Source: Bolinopsis microptera
Lineage: Eukaryota > Ctenophora > Tentaculata > Lobata > Bolinopsidae
Assembly: GCF_026151205.1 (NCBI RefSeq)
Contig: NC_087080.1
Coordinates: forward strand, 2,583,096 to 2,647,095
Direction of reading: 5' to 3'
DNA: 64,000 nt
Numbering within the stretch: position 1 is the stretch's first letter; every line of letters starts with the position of its first letter. Positions 16,058 through 26,462 of this stretch are shown here, piece after piece. Below the pieces are notes generated by a model. It saw nothing but the letters and a program-made list of their open reading frames with translations, searched no databases and had not been told where the DNA came from. Made by a program: the position numbers and the translations under genes.

Positions 16058-19000
16058 TCAATTAATTGAAGCTTCAGTTTTCTCTTCTAAATATTTCTGG
16101 ACAAGAGGCCATATCACATTCGTTTCTGTTCCAGAGAATGAAATCACTTTGTCTTGGTCACTGAAAGGTTGAGATTTTATCAGTAAATAACAACACACTA
16201 CCCAATACCCATGCAATAATTATTCAACCGAATTGAATCATACCTTAGCATTCTTTGAGTTTCCAATAGTTTCAAGACTTAGAATGGTATTTTAGAATTA
16301 TTTCACAGTCTAGTTATAGGAAACAAATGTACAATTTCGTTCTTACCTTACTCGGGAATATTATGACTGGGATAAAGTGGTGGGTTTTGGAAAATTCCGC
16401 CATATTTTTCCCGGTCATTAATTTTCCCATTCATAAATTAACCCGCTATAATGTTCCCGAGTAAGGTAAACTAATAGTAATACATTTTGATGCTTGGTGG
16501 GTTTTGGAAAATTCCGCCATATTTTTCCCGGTCATTAATTTTGCCAGTCATAAATTAACCCGCTTTAATATTCCCGAGTAAGGTAGGTGAAATCAAAAAG
16601 GGGTTAATAATTAAAGCTATATCCACCTGTAATAATCGAGCAAGGGCTTTGTCATGTTTGAATACAGCTCCAGTCGGTTCTGCACTGATTCAGGCTGAAG
16701 TTATGGCCATTGGCCAACCGTTATTTAACATGTAAATTACATACGATTTTGTGAATGAATTTTCAGAAAATCATAATAATAAGATGAGCCAAACTTATAA
16801 TTTTTAAAATACCTAGTTGTAACAGCCTATAATAATCAAGGTGGAAACTCTGAGAGTTCTTTCAGAAACTGGTTTTCCACCAACATTGTGTCAGCTTACT
16901 TCATTGTTAGAGTATGTATCTGGATCATTATTGCTTAAATATTTTCCATAAAAGTCGATCATGCATTGAATTATCTGTGTACAATACAAAATACCTTATC
17001 ATCTTCTCTTTGCACAAGGTCTTCACCAGTAATGTCATCTTTACCCTCGATGTTTGGTGCATTAAAGTCTAGATTATAGGTTCTACCACTACCGGGGTGG
17101 ATCCATCTTTTCTGAAGAGATTTTACGCGTATCATTAACTGTCTGATCAGTTAGAAGTTTTCAAAATAACAATAAAATTCATAGGGATACCCAGTTCAAA
17201 GTGTTAAATCGGTATAAAATGCACATTAAACCAATCATCTTAGTGTAAAATTTGTGGACTTTCACGATAAATAAAATCAATTTAATAATGGAACTTATGT
17301 AAGGTGGTCTACAAAGTAACAACGAACAACATTGTAAAGTTACTCACTGAAATGCGGTCAGTAATTGTTTCAAATGGAACATCGAGATTCAGCACCATAT
17401 CCACATTGTAATTTCTATCAAGTTCTTCGGCTTGTGAGACTGTCCTTGGATACCCTAAATATGATGTACATTATTAATATAAGTGAAATTCACCTTCTTA
17501 TATGGAGTCTAAATTCCCTGAAGAGCAGGAAGCAAATAATGATACCTTACTCGGGAATATTATAACCGGGATAAAGTGGTGGGTTTTGGAAGATTCCGCC
17601 ATATTTTTCCCGGTCAAAAATTTTACCAGTCATAAATAAACCCGCCGACTCAGATTATGGGGTTCCAAGGGGGTGGTGATCATCATATATTTTACCTGAA
17701 GTCTCATATGTGCTAGAGAAGACTTTTGAAGCAGTGGATGGAGGGCTGTAACTTTATTGGCGGTTGCTACCATAATTTGGTTATAAAAATCACAATTTGG
17801 TTATAGAAATCAGATTTCAGGGTGGACCGTGAATCTCACTTCTCTTGCCCATGAATCAGTGAATTGTAGAAAAGACAACAATTTATATGTTATAGAAGAA
17901 AAAGAAAATAATAATAATATATAATATATATTATAATAATAATGTCTCTAAAGATTGATCGCTTCTCGTGTGCAGTGTGTAGAATAAAGAAAAAGGGAGT
18001 TTTTCCCGTTAAAGTAACTTGTGGCCACATCCCGCTAGAAGTGAGTAAACTGTGCCACTATGTCATGGTCCACGGTGGATTGATTACTGGAGCAGTTGAA
18101 GATGCAAAGCCAAGACGTTCCCCAATACCAAGCGGTGGGCAGGAAATTAAGCTCCGGCTGACCTTCAGAGCAGTAGCCCCATTAGCGGACAAAATGAAAG
18201 TCTTGTTAAGACAACAATACAACTTCGAATTTGACGGTCAGCAGCTCAGGGGGATATCAATAATGATAATGGCGGGGACATTAGCGATAATGAGAATGAG
18301 AATACGCTTTAATGAAGATTTGACTTATTATTGCTTAGATTTATTTTCCTTTAAATAGACGTGTCTTTTTTTTCTATTTCTGAGTAATATCAATAACTGT
18401 AAATTGAAATAAATTCTTTAACAAGTAACAAAAACAGAAATTTCGGTTGAAAATTTGTTGACTTCTGAAAAAAAACTTGAAAGGTCGGCCACCGGTAAAT
18501 ACATGACCGGGATAATTTGGCGGGTTTTGGGAAAGTCCGCCATATTTTTCCCGGTCATTAATTTTCCCAGTCATAAATTAACCAGCTATAATATTCCCGA
18601 GTAAGGTAATATAATAAAATCATAAAATGGAGAAATAAAAAAATCCTCCACTGGCTTAAGTAAAAGAAATGATACCTTCCAACTTTCGAGAATTAATTCA
18701 AACCATCTAGTAGCCAGCTTTTTTCTCCAATAGACTTCAACTCAGCCAGAACAACTTTAGTAACTAGATTATCAGGAACAAGGAGTCCACTGCTTGTGAA
18801 CTTTTTCGCTTCAAGTCCAAGCTCTGTGTTACCACTGGATGATTAATTTAATTAATTCATTTTGGCTAATCTAGTAATTGCTTGGTTAGAGTATACCATT
18901 TACAAGTAGTGCAAAAATTCTTGCTAACCGGCAAATATATGAGATTTTATCCTTCACTGTACCTGATATGATGTCTCAAAATGTCTCCACTGCTAATATG

Positions 19001-19253
19001 ATTTAAGCTGAACTTTTTGACTATACGAGAGCTAACAGTTCCCTTGCCTGTGAAAGAATATTGCATTTTAGTCTATGATCATTGCAATTGGTCAAGGTTA
19101 TATTATCAATTAAATAAAAGTTCTTAAATGCTCAATCACGTGAGTTAATTGAATTATATAGATTTAGATCAATAATAATATGCATATGTTCAAACCTGAT
19201 CCAGGAGGTCCCATAATGATGGCTTTAATCAATGATAAAGGTCTGGGAGGCAT
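16058..19253 (-). CDS. AK3: Adenylate kinase AK3/AK4 type (GTP:AMP phosphotransferase)
   Basis: Seven minus-strand exons: 19253-19196, 19047-18963, 18834-18704, 17454-17348, 17111-16995, 16694-16627 and 16160-16058. They sum to 669 nt (222 aa), against about 227 aa in human AK3. AK3 transfers phosphate from GTP to AMP in the mitochondrial matrix. The P-loop GPPGSGKGT is split between exons 1 and 2. The NMP-binding part has [11 protein letters not shown]. Exons 3 and 4 give [18 protein letters not shown], the adenylate kinase signature. The LID (exon 5) is [19 protein letters not shown] and lacks zinc-binding cysteines, as in AK3/AK4. QREDDK and ESVQNRL follow. The tail [17 protein letters not shown] is AK3-like. 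The N-terminus [18 protein letters not shown] is short and without a clear cleavable presequence, as in AK3. TTTATAAAG lies about 30 bp upstream of the ATG. Two introns carry MITE copies, and one also holds a + strand ORF. Confidence 0.94.
16346..16466. mobile_element. MITE copy 1, complete (TA target duplication)
   Basis: A 121-bp element in the last AK3 intron. Its ends are inverted copies (left CCTTACTCGGGAATATTA, right ending CCCGAGTAAGG), flanked by TA on both sides as in Tc1/mariner-type elements. It is non-coding. Three more copies lie nearby. Confidence 0.85.
16496..16583. mobile_element. MITE copy 2, lacking its left end
   Basis: It matches copy 1 from GGTGGGTTTTGGAAAATTCC to the right terminal repeat and lacks the first about 33 bp. 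It starts only 29 bp after copy 1 ends, so it may have arisen by local tandem duplication. Confidence 0.8.
17546..17645. mobile_element. MITE copy 3, lacking its right end
   Basis: It has an intact left terminal repeat preceded by TA. The homology stops near 17645 (AAACCCGCC), before the right terminal repeat. It lies in the third AK3 intron, just outside exon 4. Confidence 0.8.
17942..18358 (+). CDS. Small + strand ORF nested in an AK3 intron, possibly ubiquitin-like
   Basis: The frame encodes 138 aa and is not recognised with confidence. The first part has CAVCRIKKK...KVTCGH. Residues about 70-105 ([20 protein letters not shown] then [10 protein letters not shown]) resemble the beta-grasp pattern of SUMO-like domains, where a FxFDGxxL stretch is typical. 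This rests on pattern only. After a G5 run at 18249-18253 the annotated frame becomes an unlikely hydrophobic tail ([19 protein letters not shown]). The +1 frame gives an acidic [19 protein letters not shown] and stops at 18310-18312. A one-base indel in the G run would explain this. It is either a real nested gene with a sequence error or a decaying retrocopy. MITE copies 3 and 4 lie on its two sides. Confidence 0.35.
   Translation: MSLKIDRFSCAVCRIKKKGVFPVKVTCGHIPLEVSKLCHYVMVHGGLITGAVEDAKPRRSPIPSGGQEIKLRLTFRAVAPLADKMKVLLRQQYNFEFDGQQLRGISIMIMAGTLAIMRMRIRFNEDLTYYCLDLFSFK
18500..18606. mobile_element. MITE copy 4, lacking its left end
   Basis: It matches copy 1 from the GACCGGGATAA region through the right terminal repeat (CCCGAGTAAGG) and is followed by TA. 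It lies in the third AK3 intron, about 100 bp from exon 3. Confidence 0.8.
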
Positions 19254-19939
19254 TGTAGCCAATAGAATGATAATAACTTTATAAAGCCACACCTATTGGA
19301 AAACATCAATTAATGATTCATTCTTGGTAAGTCATCATGTAGCTTGCAAATAACATCGAACCATTTAAAGTTAACTAACAAATTTATTTTCTTGTAAACA
19401 ATTGATTTGGTAATATCCTGCCCATTATGCTTACAAATATGAATAATGGTGCTTATGACAGAGAAAGAACATGACAATTCAAGATAGTTAACAAACCAGC
19501 AAATTAACTGATATTGTCCAAAAAACGGTATATTATGAATATCGAAATTGATATGAAAATCAAAATTGAAATTATAAAAAAGAGATACATCAGCCATTCA
19601 AGCAAGACCAGAGGCGGCTTGTGTGACCTAGCTGGCGGTTTACTAGGGCGTGGACGGACTCAGGGTTTAAAAAAAATATCAAATGAATAATACAATACAT
19701 GCATACGCCACACAACAAACTAAAACGAAATGAGTGTAAACTGTAAAGTGTAACCAAACCAAATACCAATATTTCTCTTGCAAGAGAACACCACATGTGC
19801 TACACATCAGCCACGCAAGACACCTAAGTATCTTTGTATCCTTGTATCCTTGTATCCTTAAATTCTAGTATCCTAGCATGCTAATATCTTTGTATCCTTG
19901 TATCCTTGTATCCTGGTATCCCTGTACCTTTTTACTACA
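19254..19939. other. Region upstream of AK3 with a 10-bp repeat array
   Basis: I support no gene here. A 95-residue minus-strand frame (19310-19597) is Phe/Ile-rich without domain features. At about 19828-19927 TGTATCCTTG units recur in two blocks of imperfect tandem copies. Confidence 0.55.
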
Positions 19940-20390
19940 ACTATAAAAAGTATTCAAACAATATGTACACACAATATCACTGTGTAGTACACATTTCCCT
20001 TCTAATATTGACTGAACTACTTGAAATTCACAATTGACCTTGTGGCTCTAAATTTAAGTGGCTCTAGAATATCTACAAAGTTCTTTCTTGCATCTCTGTC
20101 TCCCCGGAGAGAAGTTACTGTTGTACTAAGGATTACAAATCGAAGATGCTTCCTTATACAGTAAAACCCCTATAAACCGCGCCACGATTTACTGCAAACC
20201 CTGATATACCGCAGACATTTCCTTTCCCCCAAATAGGGCTAAACATACATAATGTAAACCAAATTAAAACCCAATTTACGGCGGACCCCGATTTAAATAA
20301 GAGTTTTACTTATATCCTTGAACCGTATTTGATATTCCATCTTACTGGCCAGCTTCTTCGCCAGTCTTTCCGCACGTGTAGTAGTGGTTG
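19940..20390 (-). mobile_element. LINE 3'-end relic, copy 1 (interrupted)
   Basis: It is homologous to the relic at 21088-21557. Shared blocks include the TATTCAAACAATAT terminal stretch, the CTTGTGGCTCTAAATTTAAG-like block, the TCTGTCTCC.CGGAGA block, and CCATCTTACTGGCCAGCTTC. It is broken by the MITE at 20159-20310 and by further mutations. On the minus strand only short pieces such as ERLAKKLASKMEYQ remain readable. Confidence 0.6.
20159..20310. mobile_element. Pogo/Tigger-like MITE inserted in the LINE relic
   Basis: It starts CAGTAAAACCCCTATAAACC and ends GAGTTTTACT, which is inverted to the start. It is 152 bp and flanked by TA on both sides. Comparison with the second LINE relic (about 21319) shows the uninterrupted arrangement, so the insertion is well bounded. 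The CAGTAAAAC terminus and TA target are typical of pogo-group elements. Confidence 0.75.
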
Positions 20391-20397
20391 CTCTATC

Positions 20398-20504
20398 CAG
20401 AGCCCTTGCGCTTGCAGTGGCGCGCGCCCGCCTCACGGCGGTAAAAACTTGACTTGTGGAACAAGCGCGCCCGCAGTGGCGCGAAAGCACATGGTTAGGT
20501 GAAT
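20398..20504 (-). repeat. GC-rich inverted repeat, short copy
   Basis: Its reverse complement matches the two ends of the segment 21841-22461, joined without the roughly 0.5-kb middle block. It contains the GGCGCGCGCCCGCC and AAGCGCGCCCGCAGTGGCGC blocks. Confidence 0.85.
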
Positions 20505-20576
20505 AGTAGTGCAGTAAAAATAGCAGAATTAGATATAAATTTGGAGCCAGTTCTTTAAACTGGCTTACTTATATAA

Positions 20577-20779
20577 TAATTATTCAAACAATATACACAT
20601 AATATAGCAATGACCCTATATAAAATCAACCCTTTAAGAATTCAAAAAATTCCCTTAACAATTGGCTTACTTATACTACTTGAAGGGTGTTTATAAATTT
20701 TATTTAGTTTTCTATTGAATTTATATTGAATTTTTATATAGGGTAATTGTTATATTATGTGTATATTGTTTGAATAATT
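20577..20779. repeat. Palindrome of two LINE-type termini
   Basis: The left arm (TTATTCAAACAATATACACA...) and the right arm are inverted copies over about 50 bp, separated by about 100 bp. The left arm and its flank recur almost unchanged at about 21088-21178. It can be read as a foldback element or as two relic 3' ends facing each other. Confidence 0.7.
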
Positions 20780-21087
20780 TTTTTGTCTTTCCGCTTCACT
20801 ACCCATTCCACGAGATGTTGAGAAAACTAACGTTGTGAAGCTTTCTTTCTCCACTTCGAGAACTCTTCGTTTAAACACCGTTTTTTCTCATTTTCATGGG
20901 ACTGGTACATTGCTGGGATCGATTAGCTTGCAATGGTGGAGGGGGCTGAGGTATGGAACAACCTAACGTCATAATATGGCCTCTCTGAAGCATTCCAAAT
21001 TGATCATGCAGAAATGTCCAACCTAGCTTGGTTTACTATATTCTACAATTGTTCCCTTTTTTTTTTTTCTTTTTTTTTTTTAAGAAG

Positions 21088-21557
21088 GAAAATTATTCAA
21101 ACAATATACACATAATATAGCAATGACCCTATATAAAATCAACCCTTTAAGAATTCAGAAAAATTCCCTTAACAATTAAAAATTACCCTTGGCCTTGTGG
21201 CTCCAAGTTAAGATCTAGACTGTTTATATCAACAATATTTTTTCTCGCACCTCTGTCTCCACGGAGATAAATCACTGTTGTTCTGAGGATTTCAAAGCGA
21301 AGGCGCTTTCTTATGTATCCTACGGCGTCTGAGTATCTCTGGCCAGTGTGGTAATCCATCTTACTGGCCAGCTTCTTGACCAGTCTCTCAGCTTCACCAC
21401 CCATTCCACCAAAAGTCGAGAACACTAAAGGTGTGAAGCTTCCTTTCTCCACTTCAAGAACCCTTGCATTGTAACATTGTTCCCTTTTAGTCAGTGTAAT
21501 AAGAAACAAGCGCGAGCACAAAATTTTTTCCTCCGATTTTGATAAATTTGGCATCAA
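21088..21557 (-). mobile_element. LINE fragment, reverse-transcriptase C-terminal region (copy 2)
   Basis: The minus-strand frame at 21183-21557 reads YNARVLEVEKGSFTPLVFST, then ASKMDYHTGQRYSDAVGYIR and RGDRGARKN. This is a common C-terminal arrangement in metazoan non-LTR retrotransposon polyproteins (the GSFTPLVFS motif). Only about 110 codons remain and upstream domains are absent. It ends in the TTATTCAAACAATATACACA terminal block. Confidence 0.65.
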
Positions 21558-21840
21558 AAGTTGCTTCTAAGTGTGAATAATGCAAATTCACCGTAAAGCA
21601 CGATAACGTCGACCTGTATGTGGGCCTTTTGTGCAATTCAAGAGTGTAAAAAGGACGAAAAACAGGTAATTTTTTGCTTAAAATGCACATAACTTCTAAA
21701 ATATTGAATATTTTGAAATAATTTTACCGAGAAAAACAAAATAATTGTAGCGCGATGCGTTATTGTGCCCCGCCTCTCTAGATCGGCGAGATGCGCTACT
21801 GTGCCGCGCCGAGCTGAGATGAATTGACATCGTCAATTAA

Positions 21841-22461
21841 ATTCACCTAACCATGTGCTTTCGCGCCACTGCGGGCGCGCTTGTTTCACAAGTCAAGAAA
21901 AGCACCTATCCACGAACCCCGATGGGAAGGTTCGTGCGCGCGCGTGCAGTGCTGACAACAGCGTCTATGTAGCGAAGGAAGTCTTGGCACTTCTCCCTCC
22001 AGTATTTAGTAACCACTTTTCAGGTTTCTATAATGCACTGTGACCGTGTATAGGGGTTAATTAGGTATAAACTACAATACAGCTGTACTTACACCTACAT
22101 TCACAAGCATGCAAGCTCACCTGGTCCAATAGCGGGAAACGGAGGACAAGGTCTGGTGACGTCATAGTCACGTGACCTCATAGGCTCATAATTAGGTGAC
22201 CTCAGACCCAATCAATGATCAATTAGGTTTGAGCATGGTCAGCCCCCTGTCATCCGATCTTTAGGTGACGTACGACACCTCGTTTACACAATCAATGTCT
22301 AAAAGGCTACACACGTTGCATATGAGGACAAAAGCGCGGGAAATTTTGGCACCACTGTACAGTGGTGCCAAAATCGTTGGGTGGGTTCATGGCTAGAGCC
22401 CTTTTTACCGCCGTGAGGCGGGCGCGCGCTACTGCAAGCGCAAGGGCTCTGGATAGAGCAA
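21841..22461 (+). repeat. GC-rich inverted repeat, long copy with about 0.5-kb extra block
   Basis: Positions 21841-21897 and 22402-22461 match the two halves of the reverse complement of 20398-20504. The intervening roughly 504 bp have no counterpart there. The extra block has no terminal inverted repeats and no GT-AG boundaries on either strand. It contains the palindrome at 22343-22374. Confidence 0.8.
22343..22374. repeat. Perfect 32-bp palindrome
   Basis: Arms ATTTTGGCACCACTGT and its exact complement meet without a loop at 22358/22359. As RNA or single-stranded DNA it would form a strong hairpin. Function unknown. Confidence 0.9.
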
Positions 22462-23460
22462 TCAATTAAACAAAATTAAAAAAAAAGAAAAACAAAATGT
22501 TTATTTACCTAAGAACAATCAATAAATAATGTTATATTCAGTAAGTATAAATTATGACATAACATCTTGTCATACGTTGTATGACCCGCCGCGCACGAGT
22601 GCGCGGCTCCCCCTGTATGATCGTGAAACGACCGTGGGGGTCGCAACGTGATACATGATACAAATATAAATAACATCATCACTAATTTTTACAAAGTATC
22701 ATCACACTACATGGAAAAATAACTATTTCATACTTATCTATCAAATTTAAAGGTAATAATTTATTAAATATTAATCATGAATAAAAAATAACATTAAACA
22801 ATTTAGTTTATTCATACTTCCCAGTGGAGTAAATATTTATAAAAGGTTTTTTGTTACATAAGGATGAAACCATAAATAATCATTGTGTATTTCCTTATTA
22901 TTCATAAATAAAGTAAAATTCGAATTTCAACGATATATACCTAGCCCGCCGCGCACACAGCACCACATGACATTGTTGAGAAATCCTTCTGCCTTAGGTA
23001 CGGATATGATATAAGCGCCGCGCGCAGCGAAGGGTCTATTCAATTGTTATATTACAATTACATGTCCAATGTTACATTTATTAATGTGACATGGATCGTA
23101 ATAATGCGGCAGGATCGTAATAAGCTTAGTTTTAAAGCAATTCCTTTCCTGATAAATGCATTTTTCCTTGTCGCATCAAATAAAATGTCCACGAGATCAA
23201 TACAAATGTACACAAGAATACATCGCATTGTAATAAGTTTAGTTATTAAATGCAACTACAAACTGAAACTTTTGGTACCAAAATTATATATATATATATT
23301 TCGTTGCTGTACTCCTACACATTAAAAGTCGGCGTTGATTAAATCTTCGAAATTCTTTGCATCATTTATTAAACATCGTTATCTCAATAAATGTAATAGA
23401 TTTGTAGTGTTGTAATTAGTTTAAATATAGTTTTATATATATATACTTACTTTGGTTACT
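22462..23460. other. Non-coding region with GC-rich islands
   Basis: AT-rich background with abrupt CGCGC-rich patches near 22585-22650 and 22945-23030 (for example CCGCCGCGCAC). A TA microsatellite lies at about 23287-23300. Short frames here have no domain features. It may be more relic repeat sequence. Confidence 0.5.
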
Positions 23461-23499
23461 TTGGTTACTTTGGTGTGCTTCATAGAATCCTCTATCGGG

Positions 23500-24105
23500 T
23501 CATCAGATCAGAGTTGCTGACCACCCGGACAGCGAGATCGCTGCCTTTATTCCACTCTAGTCCAGTAACGAGTTCCCATTTCGACAGCTGTATCCTGCCA
23601 CTATAGTCTCATCCGGGAATGATTTCACAAACGTGGTAAGCATTTCTTTAAAGTGCAGTGGATCTTCGATAGTATGCATGTTTGGTGGGATTAAGTTCCA
23701 CAATCGAGGTCCAAATACTGCATAAGAATTGACGTAGAGCGTTTGGCTGCGCTGACTGCTAGATTTATTCAGAGTGGGAATAACTGCCTTTTGGCTGTGT
23801 CAGAGTGTTGCGGAAAACTGGATGTTGACATCATTTGGGCACTTTCCACATGTGGATGATAGTATGTCGTTCTCTCCTCCGTTGCAACGATATCAAATTT
23901 AAGGCCTTGAGTCTCTGCCAGTAGTTTAGATGCTGTATGCCATCTATTCTCGTTGTGAACGTACGCTGATCCCCTTCCAGTTGTTGGATGTCTGCACTCT
24001 TGGAAATATTCCATAAGGGGCAACAGTACTCGAGATGGCTTCTGATGAGAGATTTGTAAAGGGTCAGCATGGTGACTTTGTTCCTCGTTTTAAACGCACT
24101 CAAAA
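23500..24105 (-). mobile_element. Jockey-like LINE reverse-transcriptase tail, degenerate
   Basis: On the minus strand SAFKTRNKVTMLTLYKSLIR, then HLEYCCPLWNISKSADIQQL and LNYWQRLKALNLISLQRRRE match the well-known C-terminal part of jockey/RTE-type reverse transcriptases. A second frame downstream gives VNSYAVFGPRLWNLIPPNMH and FVKSFPDE. At least one frameshift and one stop separate these blocks. No endonuclease or catalytic reverse-transcriptase motif remains. Confidence 0.85.
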
Positions 24106-24882
24106 CCCAAGCAGCAACTTTGCGAGCACGTTCGTGATAATATTATTTAAATCTTCTGATATTAGTACTAAAAGTTTTTTCTCGATGAGCTGTCAGCTGA
24201 TTGCCATAATAATTATTCCGTAATAACAAAAACTGTGGAAGTTATAATCCAAAAACTAACAAGAATTGCGCCCGTTGTTTTGTTTTGGCGGACGCTAGAT
24301 TTCCATTTCACATTTACTATAAATTTAAGTATAAGCTCCAATCAGCTCACTTCAATCTTCATGATAATAATATTGATATATTATGCATCAAATACGGGAA
24401 ACACTTGAAATTCAGTTCAATTGTGAATTGCCGTAGAACTTAACTTGTATCTGTAATTCAAGAAATTATCAGCATAGGTAAAATATACTCGTGTACACAT
24501 CAATACACAGACACTATGCGTGCAGTGCCACGTACAAATTGGGCGTATTACCTAATAGTAATATTATACATTACATTTAACGGGTGATACTCGTTAAATA
24601 TCTGTTCCATATAGTCGACGAGTCCAACTCGGCGCGCGTCCTGGTAGGTTGTAAACCTACAAACATTACATGCATCATATACATTAAAACACAGTTGCGC
24701 CGCGCATTCATAGATCACAGGCTATCTATACATCACATCTCCGCAAGCAATCCTCGCGCGTGCGCAACTTTTTCGTTGCATGGTAACGGACGGAATGACA
24801 TCATATTCAGACCCGCCTACTGCTATCTCCAAAATCCACGTTTTTCTGCAAAAACCTCCATTCGTAACCTTTCACTATTGCC
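24106..24882. other. Non-coding region upstream of the duplicated integrin segment
   Basis: No supported gene. It contains a GTAGGTTGTAAACCTAC palindrome near 24641 and CG-rich patches. It is unique to copy A of the duplicated segment; copy B is preceded by satellite instead. Confidence 0.5.
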
Positions 24883-26462
24883 TTTTTTCAAAAGGGTGAA
24901 AAGGAAAAAATTTGTGTGAAAGGCTCGCGCGGTGAACAGGCGCCGTGCAGCATTTTTAGCGAAAATTGCTACACGTGGTGGAATTATTTTATTCACAATT
25001 TTAAACAACTTTTGGTACCAACTTTATCAAATCGGAAAAAATTCTGTGTTAGCGTGTCTCTGTGGTATGGCAACCCTAGTTTAGTATATAGGGAAGGTTG
25101 CCGGAGAAATCAAAGTGTATATTATATAGTGGAGGATGTGAGAAAGTGTTATAATCTGAGGGAGATGAGCTGTGTCATGAGGGAACGCTTAAATGTCAGC
25201 TGGGCCGGTTGTGAATCGAGCGTCAAAAATTTTGTTTGAGCAGTGAGGGAACCAATTATGTTATTAATAAAGAAAAGCATAATGAATTTCTTAGGTTTAA
25301 TCCCCATGTTGCCAAGAAACGTTTTATTAACTTATAATCAGGCAGTTTTTTACTGGGTCTTTGAACCTAGAATTTTATTAAAATGTTTAAATTTTGTATA
25401 AATATTTAATTTAGTTCTTACCAGGCATTAAAGCTTTAGCATGAGCTTATAGAATATGTCTCTAGGGGAAACCCAGGGATAAGACTGTAGAATAGTCTCT
25501 CATCCTCAGTGTGTAGCTTGGAACTGTTCTGCTCACAGTTGTTTCAAATCCTAACATCAAGTTTAAAGTTGTCATATTTGCACCTTTACAGTGTTAATTA
25601 ATGATGATTAGGATGAGACTTTTACACTAATTTATTTAAACCTCTTTCTAGAATCTTTTATCAGAGATCCCCAGAAACCACAAAATTGTGTTTGCATGAT
25701 TTCAGGAATCACTTCAGAGCTGCAAGTATCTGTGGAGATAGTTGGGTTTTGTTGCGGAGTTTTGTTGGAGAATTGCTTGTTTCTCTTATATCATCAAGTT
25801 TGCTTATTGAAAATATATAAAGATTATTATTAATATTGCTTACTGTAATAAAGTTCACTGAAGCCTAATACATGACCAATGACCATTCAGGTATGAGGTG
25901 ATATTGTCAAAAGAACACCAGTTACATTGAATCACATCATGCTTCTCCTGTTACTCAGCCTATTTGGACTTTCTCTTCAGTTCAATCTTGACACTCAATC
26001 AGTTCAAATATTAACAAGTGACAATGGCATGTTTGGCTACACAGTCGCATTGCACAAAAAAGGTGCAGACGAAAAATTAATATTAGTTGGATCTCCTGAT
26101 GCGAATACAGGCATACCAGGGGTTGTGGAGGGAGGAGCAGTGTTCAAATGCAATGTTCCACGTCTAGATGAGGTTTCCTCCACACCTGTTGAGTGTGTTG
26201 AAACCATTGATGCTTTTAATGATGGTGGTAATGCCTACTATGACGATTTTGGACTAAAAGAGCCAGAGGAAAGTGATATTTATACTATACTTGCTGAGAA
26301 TAAAAGCCGACAGTTTCTTGGTGTATCAATGGCTGCAACTGATGATTATGTTGCTGTGTGTGGTCATCGATATGAGCACAGATTCTGGCTGAACAGCTAC
26401 AAAGGGGACCTTCCAAGACAGCTCATTGGTCGCTGTATAGTGGTAAGCTGACACGATTAGTT
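24883..26462 (+). repeat. 1580-bp direct duplication, copy A (promoter and integrin exon 1)
   Basis: I found no difference from 30677-32256 at a constant offset of 5794 bp. It starts at a T6 run and ends within ATTAGTT. It contains about 1 kb of putative promoter/5' UTR, a 107-residue frame (24916-25239) with no domain I know, and integrin exon 1. Confidence 0.95.
25939..26442 (+). CDS. Extra copy of integrin alpha exon 1
   Basis: It encodes the same 168 residues as 31733-32236: a signal peptide (MLLLLLSLFGLSLQ), FNLDTQSVQIL, and the first beta-propeller blade. It ends at an intact donor (GTG|GTAAGC). No exon 2 follows before the satellite. It could splice over the array (about 6.2 kb) to exon 2 at 32686 and give the same protein, or be a dead copy or an assembly artefact. 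Start choice: ATG 25939 is the first ATG in frame that opens directly into the signal peptide. Confidence 0.75.

Noticed and set aside
19310..19597. 95-residue Phe/Ile-rich minus-strand frame
   Set aside because: Composition follows the AT-rich background, with no splice or domain support.
24916..25239. 107-residue protein upstream of integrin exon 1 (both copies)
   Set aside because: No domain or repeat-family match, and its position in the presumed promoter/5' UTR argues against a gene. The two copies are duplicates, so conservation between them is no evidence.
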